From Aurantiochytrium sp. KH105 (Eukaryota; Sar; Bigyra; Thraustochytrida; Thraustochytriidae): a stretch of 64,000 bases of DNA. Location of the stretch: assembly GCA_003116975.1 (NCBI GenBank), contig BGKB01000200.1, forward strand, positions 65,564-129,563, read 5' to 3'. Position 1 is the stretch's first letter, and each line of letters starts with the position of its first letter. The notes under the pieces were generated by a model. The model had not been told where the DNA came from and made no database searches. It worked only from the letters and a program-made list of their open reading frames with translations. This document shows, in pieces, positions 20,401 to 27,960 of the stretch. The position numbers and the translations under genes were made by a program.

Positions 20401-22059
20401 CTAAACAAGGCTGGCGGAAATGCCGCAATGCAAAATCGCTTGGAGGGCCTGGCGTCAATGGTTACAGATCTTTTGAATCGAATTGACTGCAATGTGGAGG
20501 AGGCCAAGCGACGCGCGGAGGCGCTTGCACACGTGACTGGCGTCATTCCTACACACAGCGCCATGGACCGTCGGTTAGTGACCTGGCTGACGACACCAAG
20601 TCTTCGTGCACGTCGTCGCACGTTTCACATGGAGGCGCGCTGCACGGACCTTTTGCTGTTAGTGCCAGGTCGCAAGGCTTTGGGCCTGCGAAGGTGCGTT
20701 TTGCTTGCGTTCTCGGATTGTGTATTGCTGGCCACATCGGGCGCGCCTTCGTCAAAGTGGAGACCCTCGTTTCCTGAAGAGCGTCCGCGTCGTCGCGCGA
20801 TTTGGGTCTTTCGCGCCTCGGATGGCCTGACATGCAGTCGTCCGTTCTTGGTGTCGACCTCGTCCTCTTCTTCTTCTTCGACCAGCAACGCAGAACAGCG
20901 AAGTCCGGCAGTACGTATCTGTGCGAATGCTCCATGGGTTAATTCTGCATCAGTATCGCCTCACGGCGTAGAAAAAGGCAGTGGCGATGATGTCGCTGTC
21001 GTGGAAGCCGTGGTGGCGTTGTCGGGCGATGGCGAAGCGGAAAAGGTGTACAATGTAGTGGAGAAGATCATTGGCGAATATCGCGTGGAGCATGGCGGCA
21101 AAGATGAAGGAGGGCGAGGACGAGGACGATCGCGACGACCTTCACGGGATGTTAACTCCTCGCAAGAGAGCGGCGTCTTGCGATTGCAGTTGCCCGGAGT
21201 CATTGGCGCGGACGCAAATGGTAGCATGACTGGCAAGGGCGAGTCTGCGGTGGCCAGTATGGCGGATGTGGATCCGAGCGATGACTCGAAGCTCTCGTAT
21301 GTACCCAAGTATCCGGGCACGGACATGGCGAAGCGTCGTGAGCTTGCGCGACGCCGGAGAGAGGCCCGCACGCAGTGGAAACCGCCCGAGTTGGAAAACG
21401 TGAACGCTGTGATTGCCTTGGAGCGAATTCGAAAGCGTGACGGAACTCCGCTTGCTGATGCGCACCGTCCACCGGAGAGCGTGCAAGCGCTCTTTCGCGC
21501 GTATCCTCGTCCTTCGAGTGAGAATGGGCGTGGGTCCTCCAAGTCCGGTGGTGGCAGTAGCGGCGGGGGGGGCGGCAGTGGCGGGGCTATTTTCATGACG
21601 CCAATCAAGGCCGAGGCTGCGCCGAGTCGCGGATCATCGCGACGGTCGCAGACGGGGTCGAAGGGTGGAATTGGTTTCGGCTCGGCGGCCAAGCTTGCGC
21701 GTAACGAGCCTCTGCCCTTTCGCAAGAGCGCAATCAAGATGCGGAGTCCGCGTCGTGTCCGCGAGAGTGAAGATCGAGACGGAAGGCTGCAAGAAGGCGT
21801 CAATGAAGAGGATGACGAGGACGAGGAGATCAACTTTGACCCGACGAGCCCTTATGCCAAGCTGGCACGGCAGCGACGGCGACAGCATCCAACGCCCGAC
21901 ATGTCCATCTTCAAGGCTCCCTTTCGAGGGCCCGACGCAACTGAGGCGCCGGATGTAGGGTACCGTTCAAAGCGGCTGATCGGTGTGCCAACAGACACGA
22001 GCAACGTGGTCAAGGAATTCCACGATGCCGAACAAAAGTTTTACCACCAAAAGAAGTAG
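17431..22059 (+). CDS. LRR-coiled coil-RhoGEF (DH-PH-like) protein
   Basis: 1,542 aa from ATG 17431, the first ATG in the frame. Residues ~40-170 carry SDS22-type leucine-rich repeats (LDLSGHALSNADRLRLLRKL, ELDVSRNRL, VLNLSGNLV, WLDLSANKL) with a C-terminal cap (GTEVTRDGR). Residues ~190-820 are coiled coil with two polyglutamine tracts. A Dbl-homology domain lies at ~840-1020: it starts DDLVESEAQYLEALRQL and includes RPLQQLCVYEQTFHRLLD, the family's helix near the Rho contact surface. A PH-like region follows (~1050-1220, including LLLLVPGRKALGLRRCVLLAF). The tail is basic, Gly/Ser-rich and acidic by turns. DH-PH proteins catalyse GDP-GTP exchange on Rho GTPases and so control actin. The LRRs and coiled coil suggest targeting to a cytoskeletal structure such as the cilium or cortex (inference). 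Confidence 0.88.
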   Translation: MEGVLNDVIGGRDPRKVRWLSLGRAAETFGVEERLTDVRGLEACESLVSLDLSGHALSNADRLRLLRKLQELDVSRNRLRHLEGLGRLTNLRVLNLSGNLVERIPEQMGLLVELQWLDLSANKLGDPSEFSHLAPCGKLFRLFIKGNPLCGLPTVGDLVLKHCASLVWLDGTEVTRDGRAGRALPASATASAKQLDEEREAKDKILRLERQIATERASVQTLEAQNHDLKSELEATAQLLARKTSEWAVAEEQASRLQQELAFLRIDASGTNHAPADDAVAEPSSAGMDASLLSVAHLEDVSIPESEQRTGMDGEGTGLRDRADPIAELWGLVSRSPLNGPVFPSGDLAVALREVEQDIADNAQEATLQLRSLNMEFADAKADLADSQNELDEFLHDLTRQRFLQQQQQQQQQVGQPGQSMISPAKMARSPERSSLDLKDAALDLQAKQREVRDMTKIRRHVELLHKALRKKLECAQDLLVLHTERLMTDKDETPDSDSHVSQLASLEERIASMKSQLRESAMHVSMAWTELSEVLSGCSESMRNRFPDLVELEGLEELDEDAVQKYFEAGSGFQRTSTFFDSSVAALSEQVMKIKEYESSVQGSLQGCDVRLQQVRRVIEGLVSSTRVDRASSSPQTSPLPPQSAGSSSPPIQRADGMASEAGVSQVLRDEEEVLQANVRNAQARIRELQAEILQLKCEAWRVEANLRTRQCSIMCAALEEKEAEVQACSKTMRRLQTSGALAEQESKTGVWDEDAMGNVSYAGGSTCEGDEVSLGSQAVDAAALQHQQHQRQQQRQQQRRQQRGDGGGGGGAQSADTFEAATAASAALMVASEQKAREFRRKVVDDLVESEAQYLEALRQLVNSFLVPMRRRCLLPPRDLQAICLNAEDIFRAHESIGNALERCHEPMEILGVYAKRAERFEAYINFGVNCSLSMAIVEVRQREVAGFANFVRVTPQGEDGCEVLRGLLLRPLQQLCVYEQTFHRLLDLNKAGGNAAMQNRLEGLASMVTDLLNRIDCNVEEAKRRAEALAHVTGVIPTHSAMDRRLVTWLTTPSLRARRRTFHMEARCTDLLLLVPGRKALGLRRCVLLAFSDCVLLATSGAPSSKWRPSFPEERPRRRAIWVFRASDGLTCSRPFLVSTSSSSSSSTSNAEQRSPAVRICANAPWVNSASVSPHGVEKGSGDDVAVVEAVVALSGDGEAEKVYNVVEKIIGEYRVEHGGKDEGGRGRGRSRRPSRDVNSSQESGVLRLQLPGVIGADANGSMTGKGESAVASMADVDPSDDSKLSYVPKYPGTDMAKRRELARRRREARTQWKPPELENVNAVIALERIRKRDGTPLADAHRPPESVQALFRAYPRPSSENGRGSSKSGGGSSGGGGGSGGAIFMTPIKAEAAPSRGSSRRSQTGSKGGIGFGSAAKLARNEPLPFRKSAIKMRSPRRVRESEDRDGRLQEGVNEEDDEDEEINFDPTSPYAKLARQRRRQHPTPDMSIFKAPFRGPDATEAPDVGYRSKRLIGVPTDTSNVVKEFHDAEQKFYHQKK

Positions 22060-22836
22060 GCGCCTAGAACTCGCTAAAAAAACTTTTACTTTAAAGGCCC
22101 TTCAAGCCATGCCTGCGATGATGATGAGATCATCATCAGTGTGGTCTCTGTCTCCTTTGCCTGTTCGGTGAGGTCGGTCGGTCGGTCAGTCTGTCGGTCA
22201 GCCAGCCCTCTGTGCTGCCCGAGAACACCACGAAGCTTGCCTGTTCGGACCCCTTCCCGTGCTGTGTGCCGGGCGAGATCCGCGCCGTAGAAAAGATCGG
22301 AGTTGGCCACCCACCATGGCCAGTCACCCAGCCACCCCACTCGATCCAGGCGCCACGGAAGCAGCAGCAGGAGCAGCAGCAGGAGCAGTGGAGCAGGAGC
22401 CAGCCTGCGTCACCAGCCACCACGGCCTCTCCCAGTCAAGCAAGCCGCTGCCGCTCGCTCGCGCGCCCATCAAGCCACAGCAGCAGCGACACATGCATGC
22501 ATGCACGCACCAGCAGCAGCACCAAACCTTGCAGGTTTCCCAAAGATCGCGAGCTCGTCATCGCTTGTGATGACGGCCGGGCCGCTGGCCTCGCAAGCGT
22601 TGCAGACTCGGAGGCCGCGGTCCGCCGCCGCGCGTCCTTCCCGGGGAGCTAGCACGTTAGATCGCGTGCGGCTGGGACAAGCTGCAGTTGCGCGTGCGCG
22701 TGTGCGTGTGCGCATGTGCGGGTGCAGTAGCGGCACGGCGAGCGCACACGGATGCAGATGAGACGAGCGCGCGAGATAGAAGGGGAGAAAGAAAAGAAGA
22801 AAAGAAGAACACCAACTCGAGAAGTGGGAGAAGGAG

Positions 22837-23025
22837 GGAAAGGAAAGGAAAGGAAAGGAAAGGAAAGGAAAGGAAAGGAAAGGAAAGGAAAGGAAAGGAA
22901 AGGAAAGGAAAGGAAAGGAAAGGAAAGGAAAGGAAAGGAAAGGAAAGGAAAGGAAAGGAAAGGAAAGGAAAGGAAAGGAAAGGAAAGGAAAGGAAAGGAA
23001 AGGAAAGGAAAGGAAAGGAAAGAAA
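22837..23025. repeat. (GGAAA)n pentanucleotide array
   Basis: About 37 nearly perfect tandem copies of GGAAA. It reads as KERKG or FLSFP repeats in open frames on the two strands, which are artefacts of the repeat. Purine/pyrimidine strand asymmetry is complete over ~190 bases. Confidence 0.97.
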
Positions 23026-23166
23026 TTTTCAAATTTGTGGGGACGCCGACGCCGCCACATCTGTGGGATCGGGGCGGGCGAGTCACTGCAGCCAGATGAT
23101 GAACGATCGAAAACGAGAGAGTGAACGAGCGATCGAAAGGATGAATGAATGGCTGAATGAATGACA

Positions 23167-23168
<2 letters not shown>

Positions 23169-23198
<30 letters not shown>
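23169..23198. repeat. (CTGG)n tetranucleotide array
   Basis: Seven tandem CTGG units directly after ATGAATGAATGG-type repeats. Confidence 0.9.
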
Positions 23199-23199
<1 letters not shown>

Positions 23200-24699
23200 C
23201 GATTCTAGGCTTCCCCAGACCAGGCCTAGGTAGCCGGAGAGAGAGCCTGCTATGGCCAGCCCCCGCGCGGCGCTGTGCTGTGCTGTGCTGCTGCGACGGA
23301 GCTCACTGTCTCTCGCTCGCTCTCGCTGGCCGCTTTGTCCAACCAGCCCATCTCGTTCCGCCTCCAGAGGCCGAACAAGCGCAGGTGCAACTTGGCTGCA
23401 GCCGTAGCTTTTGAAGCCTCGTGTGTTGACGGCATTCTCTGCGCCGTGCAGGTCGGGCGGGGCGGTCGGAGACGCGGCGCCGGTCCCGCGTCCTCGTCAT
23501 TCATCCTTGCGCAGCCATTAATTCGTGCATCCATTTTAGCTATTAGAATCCTTCCGTCGCAGGGCATTCATTGCAGGGCATCCTCGCCGGTCGATCCGAT
23601 ACTCTCGAACCGTTCGGGCGGCGGAAGCGTCACGCCTCGCGGCGTGGCGTGCCGAGGGTCTTGTGCGGGGAGCTGACTTCTGTGGAAGCCGCCGCGGGGG
23701 CTTCGCGGCGGCGGCTCGGGCAATGGTCTGGGCCCCGCGGTCTCGGGTAAGCACTGCACATGAGGCAAGCCTGGAGCGCCGCCGCGAAACTCGGGCGCGG
23801 CGATTTTTCTGGCCTTTTCGCGAGCAAGTGAGGGGACAAAGCAAAGCGGCAGCGTGGCGGAGGAAGAGGAGAAGGATGCCAATGGAGCGTGTCAAAGGCA
23901 GAGTGGCTCGTGGCGCGTGAGTTGCACGCGAGAGAGATGCGAGAGAAAAGGTTTCAATTTTTGTTCTACTACCTTTTTTGTTTCTTGATGTTTGTTTGTT
24001 TGTTTGTTTGTCTGTTGGGTTTCCTCACTACGGTGCGGGCGCATCATGCATTCACAGTCACAGCAGCAGGAGGAGCTTGCTGTTAGTGAGCGAGTTTGAC
24101 CGGCAGCGCGTGATGTCATCACCGGCATCCTCACCCGCACCAACGCCGCAGCAGCCGCAGCCGCACCTGCGCCGCCCGCGGCTGCGGCTGTTTCTTTGGC
24201 TCCGCTCCGCTTCGCTCGACCGACACGTGCGCGAGCGCGTGCGCGAGCGGCTGCGGAGAGGACCCTGCGCCAGCCCGGTCATTCCTCCCTCCCTCCCAGC
24301 CAGCCTCCGATCGACGCATCGATCGACGCGGCGGCGCGGCCGCGGAGGCAGACTTGGGAGGCGCGGGACCGGCCGCCGGTCCAGCCGCCCCCAGCTGTGG
24401 GCGCACACCAACACCTAGTCCGCGCCGCGGTGGCTGGCAGTCCGTCGCCCTGGCTGGCTCGCACTCGCACTCCTGCCGCGCGGGGGCGCCTCCTGCTTTG
24501 TCCAGATCGAGCGATCTACGCCAGCATCATCAGCAGTGTTATCCAGCAGTGCAGTCAGGATCTCATGATCATGCTGCCGTCAGCGAGTCGCGGTCGCTGC
24601 TGCTGCTGCCACTGCTGCCGGCACCGAGGTGTGGCCCGGGAGACGCTCCGTCGACGCGTCGGCAACGCTCCTCTCCGCGCCGTCCGAAAGTAGAAGCAG

Positions 24700-25098
24700 C
24701 GAGGCTAGGCTGCGCTCGAGAGCGAGCATCGTGAGCTTACGAACGCGACCGAGAAAGCCAGGTGCCGCCGGTCCGGGGACTCCCGCCAGTGCTGCCGCGG
24801 TGCGTGCATGGCGTTAGCTCAGCCTGGCCGACGGCCGCCTCGCTATGCATGAACGCGGAGAAGAAGAAGATGATGAAGAAGAGCTAGCTCGCTCTCCGAG
24901 AAAAATTGAAGAGGCCCGCCTGCTGCGAACTCGAGCGAACGCGGGGCGGGCGCGGTTCTTGGGCCCGCGGCAGGCAGGCAGGCAGGCGAGGCGGGTTGGC
25001 TGGCTGGGGCCGCGCTGCAACGCGGACGGGTTTGCACGCGGCTGCAGCGCAGCTGTGCCACGAGGCCGCGTTCGTCGGGATGGATGGATTCGTGGTCG
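24700..25098 (+). repeat. Left arm of a 399-bp inverted repeat
   Basis: The reverse complement of this segment recurs at 32639-33037. The two arms have equal length and, read base by base, differ only at 24775 (G) versus 32962 (T, which would read A on this strand). Both arms include the same AAGAAGAAGATGATG tract and the same CAGGCAGG repeat. Homology stops abruptly at both ends of the arm. No target-site duplication is evident outside the arms (GAAGCAG before, TGTTTATC after). Confidence 0.95.
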
Positions 25099-25437
25099 GT
25101 CGATCGGTGGTGTGGCGAAGAGGCGCACGAGCAGCACAGACAGTCTTCGCTGCTGCGAGTATTTCCCAACCGGGAACACCTCAAGCCTTGAAAGTCGAAG
25201 CCAAACGGGTGAAATCACTTGCTCCGCGTTCCCAGCTGCAGCAGGCAGCTGACAGCGCCCGGGCAGCCGCTAGACAGACAAGCAGAATGGATGACTGTGC
25301 AGGACAAAACTTTTTGACTTATAGATTTACGTGCCCGCAGCCTAAGATAAGATCCTCGCTGCACTCGCTCACGGTGGCCCGCTCCACCTCATTCCTCGGC
25401 CGTCGACTGTCCACCGGCCAAGAGCCCGACCGGATGC
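25099..25437. other. Spacer between left arm and hairpin array
   Basis: No gene is supported. The first part starts GTCGATCGGTGG and stays GC-rich; from ~25300 the sequence becomes less GC-rich and different from the surrounding island. Confidence 0.4.
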
Positions 25438-25487
25438 GATCGCACCCGCGATCAAAGATCGCACCCGCGATCAAAGATCGCACCCGC
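25438..25487. repeat. 19-bp tandem hairpin repeat (2.6 copies)
   Basis: Units start at 25438, 25457 and 25476. Each full unit contains GATCGC-ACCC-GCGATC (6-bp stem, 4-base loop) followed by AAA. The third copy is cut after GATCGCACCCGC. Confidence 0.85.
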
Positions 25488-25490
25488 TGC

Positions 25491-25650
25491 AATGATGCCG
25501 CCTTAACGAGGCCCCGCGTATCATTCCGTCAGCGAGTAATGCCGCCCTTGACGAAGGCCCAGCGCATTACTGAATAATGTCGCCTTGACGAAGGCCCAGC
25601 ACATTATTCCATCACCTTACATGCCGCTTTTACACGAGCCCGCGCATTTC
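25491..25650. repeat. Array of four related hairpins with covarying outer stems
   Basis: Units lie at 25491-25525, 25536-25570, 25572-25609 and ~25617-25650. They share a core of the form GCCGCCTTGACGAAGGCCCAGC but have different self-complementary arms: AATGAT/ATCATT, GTAATGC/GCATTAC, GAATAATGT/ACATTATTC and ATGC/GCAT. In the first three units the core can form an inner stem (GCCTT-GACG-AAGGC is the best). They lie ~225 bases upstream of the recombinase frame, with no open reading frame across them. Confidence 0.85.
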
Positions 25651-25872
25651 ATTTTCACCATGTTATTCATAGCATGAATCATAGTCTAAGCTGCACGAAG
25701 CCACGCATTCGCGAGCTCTCGTCCGCCAGCAGACCCGAATCACCCGAGCACTCGAACCCAGTGCGAGACCCGAGTTAACCGCTACCAGGGTGGCCGAATT
25801 GCAAGCAGACTCTTTCTAATCGTTCGACTCCCTTGCAACCTAGGCAAACAACTACAGTCTCCGAGCAGCTGC

Positions 25873-26472
25873 GTGAGACTCCAACTTCTTCCTCCCCTCC
25901 GCGCTACGCGCGGAGGGGACGATTTTCTTCGCAAGTGTGCTGATAACGGCAAAGTTCGTGTGATTCGTCTACCTGGTGGCAAGCGATGCTACTGTGTTTC
26001 TGATGTCTTCCAGCTCGTCGGATTGCCCCAGAATAAGTCCGAATGCGGGCAGCGTATCATCTACGCACGAGTTTCATCGGCGAAACAACATCTCGATCTC
26101 GAGCGACAGATCTCCGAGCTCAGTCTCGCTTACCCGGAACATCGCGTCATTAAGGACATTGGATCTGCCGTCAATTTCCGCCGCAAAGGCGCGCAAGCCA
26201 TTTTGGACCTCGCTTTCGAACGCAATCTCGCAGAAGTTGTCGTCTTGCACAAAGACAGACGTGCACGTATTGGATATCCCGTCATGGAGCACATCCTTGC
26301 TAAAGCTGGCGCGAAACTCGTGGTTCACAGTAAAGGCAACGATGTGCGATCCGCCAACAACGAACTCGCAGACGATGTTCTCGCCGACACTAGTCTTCTT
26401 GTGGCAAGCCATAATGAACGTAGAGCAGCTGCGAATCGAAAGAAGCGCAGAGTTGAAGCGCATCAAGCTTGA
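25873..26472 (+). CDS. IS607-family serine recombinase (TnpA-like), N-terminally degraded
   Basis: 199 codons counted from a GTG at 25873. The frame is open back to a stop at 25687 but contains no ATG before residue ~138, so the start is undefined. The visible protein begins within the MerR/IS607-type winged HTH: FLRKCADNGKVRVIRLPGGK is the second half of that domain, and the first ~20-25 residues expected are missing. The resolvase-type catalytic domain is complete: IIYARVSSAKQ with the nucleophilic Ser at residue 68, DIGSAVNFRRKG, a KDRRARIGY motif (family usual DRLARFG), and a C-terminal E-x2-x-D-x-L helix region ending in a basic tail. IS607 recombinases move the element without terminal inverted repeats. 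Its 3' end overlaps the nuclease gene by 59 bases, the typical IS607 arrangement. It may be a dead copy, or start through a spliced or non-ATG initiation. Confidence 0.85.
   Translation: MRLQLLPPLRATRGGDDFLRKCADNGKVRVIRLPGGKRCYCVSDVFQLVGLPQNKSECGQRIIYARVSSAKQHLDLERQISELSLAYPEHRVIKDIGSAVNFRRKGAQAILDLAFERNLAEVVVLHKDRRARIGYPVMEHILAKAGAKLVVHSKGNDVRSANNELADDVLADTSLLVASHNERRAAANRKKRRVEAHQA
25893..25919. repeat. Perfect 12-bp hairpin at the recombinase 5' end
   Basis: TCCCCTCCGCGC, loop TAC, then the exact complement. It lies exactly where the recombinase frame loses similarity to the family's N-terminal helix-turn-helix, so it may mark a rearrangement junction or a regulatory structure. Confidence 0.9.
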
Positions 26473-27820
26473 GGAAGAAGTTGTACGGGCGTTGCTCGAA
26501 CTGGCGAGTGATGATGAGACCGCGAGGGAAAGGCGAGAACGGCAAGCGATGGCGGGTGAAGATCGGATTTTATCCAAAAAGAAGAGTAAAATGAAGCGGA
26601 AAACGGAAGACGTTGAGAGTGAAAACGCAGTGCCCCCCACCAGCAGAATTCGGGCTCGGAAGATTCGTGTCTACCCAAACGAGAGACAACAACAAAAGCT
26701 TATGCAGTGGTTTGGAGTAGTTCGATTCGCATACAACAAGCTAGTCGCAAAGTACAGAAATGTCGAATGCGGTGTAAGCTTGGATTTACTCCGTGCTGAG
26801 CTCAAGCAATATGAGGAAAAACACGACTGGTTCAAGGACGTTCCATGCGAAATACGAGATTGTGCAGCGCGCGATATGGACAAGGCTCGGAAAGCACACT
26901 TTGCAAAGAAGAATAAGGGTGTGACGAACACGAGTGAGAGAGCATCTTTTAAATTTAAGACAAAGTCGGCGAGACAACAGTCCTTCGAGGTGCGCTCACG
27001 AGACTGGTCCCGAAAGTCGGGCAAATTTGCAGGTCTTTTCGGCCCACATTTGCGCTCTGCCGAGGGAGAGCTTCCTGAAACTGTGAATGCAACTGTTCGT
27101 GTTGTCAGAGACTTCAGAGGATGTTTCTATGTCTGTATACCTGAACAAGTGGAGATTAAGGAAGAAGAGCATGCGCCCAGTCCTAGCTGCCATTCAACCG
27201 TAGCTATGGATCCCGGTGTGAGATGCTTCATGACTACTTTTGACGCAGATGGACTTGTAACGGAGTGGGGAAACGGAGATATCGAACGAGTTTATAGACT
27301 TTGTAGACATGCAGACAAGCTCCAAGGATTCATTGACAAAGCAAAGAACAAGCAACAACGTAACCGGCGCAAACGCGCTTGGCGCAAGATTTTCGAGCGG
27401 ATTCGACGACTCGTTAAAGAGTTACATCGCAAGTTTGCGTCGTGGCTCTGTAGCAACTATCGGGTCGTTCTTATCCCCAAATTCGATACGCAGCAAATGG
27501 TACTTCGTGGTACAAGGAAAATTACATCCAAGACGGCGCGCAAGATGTTGACGTGGAGTCATTTCGCTTTTCGAGAGCATCTTATTCAACACGCGGAATT
27601 AAATACCTGGACGAAAGTTATTGTATGTGATGAAGCCTACACAACAAAGACATGTGGTCGTTGTGGACACATTCATAACAAAATCGGAGGGGCAAAAACA
27701 TTTCGTTGTCCAAGTACTTCCTGTTCCTACGTTGCCAATCGAGACATCAATGGTGCACGCAACATTCTTATTCGATACATGACCAATTATATGGGTCATC
27801 AAGCGGTGTCTGTTTCTTGA
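26414..27820 (+). CDS. TnpB/Fanzor-type RNA-guided nuclease homologue (IS607-associated, Fanzor2-like)
   Basis: 468 aa from ATG 26414; the frame extends upstream but there it is the shadow of the recombinase. N-terminus: a charged coiled coil and a basic cluster KKKSKMKRK (~55-63) that looks like a nuclear localisation signal. TnpB-type N-terminal domain: RIRARKIRVYPNERQQQKL, WFGVVRFAYNKL. RuvC-like nuclease: motif I D266 in VAMDPGVRC; the canonical motif II position reads LIPKFDTQQM with Asp358 rather than Glu; Glu407 in CDEAYTTKTCGRCG fits the relocated catalytic Glu described for Fanzors and related TnpBs; motif III D444 in NRDINGARN. A zinc ribbon uses C414, C417, C432 and C437. Fanzors are eukaryotic or viral TnpB relatives that cut DNA guided by an omega RNA encoded near the gene's 3' end. 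All catalytic residues and an uninterrupted frame suggest an active enzyme. Codon use is less GC-biased than in host genes, consistent with transfer from a virus or bacterium. Confidence 0.93.
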   Translation: MNVEQLRIERSAELKRIKLEEEVVRALLELASDDETARERRERQAMAGEDRILSKKKSKMKRKTEDVESENAVPPTSRIRARKIRVYPNERQQQKLMQWFGVVRFAYNKLVAKYRNVECGVSLDLLRAELKQYEEKHDWFKDVPCEIRDCAARDMDKARKAHFAKKNKGVTNTSERASFKFKTKSARQQSFEVRSRDWSRKSGKFAGLFGPHLRSAEGELPETVNATVRVVRDFRGCFYVCIPEQVEIKEEEHAPSPSCHSTVAMDPGVRCFMTTFDADGLVTEWGNGDIERVYRLCRHADKLQGFIDKAKNKQQRNRRKRAWRKIFERIRRLVKELHRKFASWLCSNYRVVLIPKFDTQQMVLRGTRKITSKTARKMLTWSHFAFREHLIQHAELNTWTKVIVCDEAYTTKTCGRCGHIHNKIGGAKTFRCPSTSCSYVANRDINGARNILIRYMTNYMGHQAVSVS

Positions 27821-27960
27821 AACAGGCAACCTTTGCCACTATAGGCCTGAGGTGGTCAACATTGTTCCCCATGTCCCACCTCTGCAGAAAACCTGGCTAC
27901 AATGAGTATATGAGCCCACTGGGAAAACTAGGTTTGCATAGGAGTACTAGGTTTTAAATA
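27804..27960 (+). ncRNA. Candidate omega (guide) RNA region at the 3' end of the Fanzor gene
   Basis: TnpB/Fanzor guide RNAs usually overlap or follow the nuclease 3' end. Here CTGTTTC-TT-GAAACAG spans the stop codon. Further on, 27849-27855 (GAGGTGG) pairs with 27876-27882 (CCACCTC), and inside that loop 27859-27862 (ACAT) pairs with 27871-27874 (ATGT), giving a bulged hairpin. A CTAGGTTT repeat follows (27929 and ~27948). There is no coding potential. The exact element end, and so the guide segment, cannot be fixed from one copy. Confidence 0.4.

Larger units (their letters stand above)
22060..24699. other. Gene-poor, microsatellite-rich region left of the large inverted repeat
   Basis: About 2.6 kb without a supported gene. 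It begins with the 3' UTR of the RhoGEF gene and then holds CAG-rich stretches (22360-22400), a long GGAAA array, a CTGG array, a TTTG run and arginine/serine-coding GC-rich DNA that is open in several frames at once, typical of biased sequence rather than genes. Confidence 0.6.

Noticed and set aside
22470..23164. Open frames of 115-196 residues rich in KERKG or SFPFL
   Set aside because: They are translations of the GGAAA array, open in several frames on both strands, with no non-repetitive conserved part.
22837..25650. CRISPR array
   Set aside because: The repeats are either contiguous microsatellites or hairpins with variable arms and no unique spacers of even length, and the host is eukaryotic.
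25740..25850. tRNA-like motifs (TGGCCGAATTG and CGTTCGACTC)
   Set aside because: A cloverleaf could not be folded: the T-arm and acceptor stems do not pair.
25976..26413. N-terminal extension of the Fanzor gene
   Set aside because: This part is the out-of-frame shadow of the serine recombinase and starts at GTG; the usual IS607 overlap puts the start at ATG 26414.
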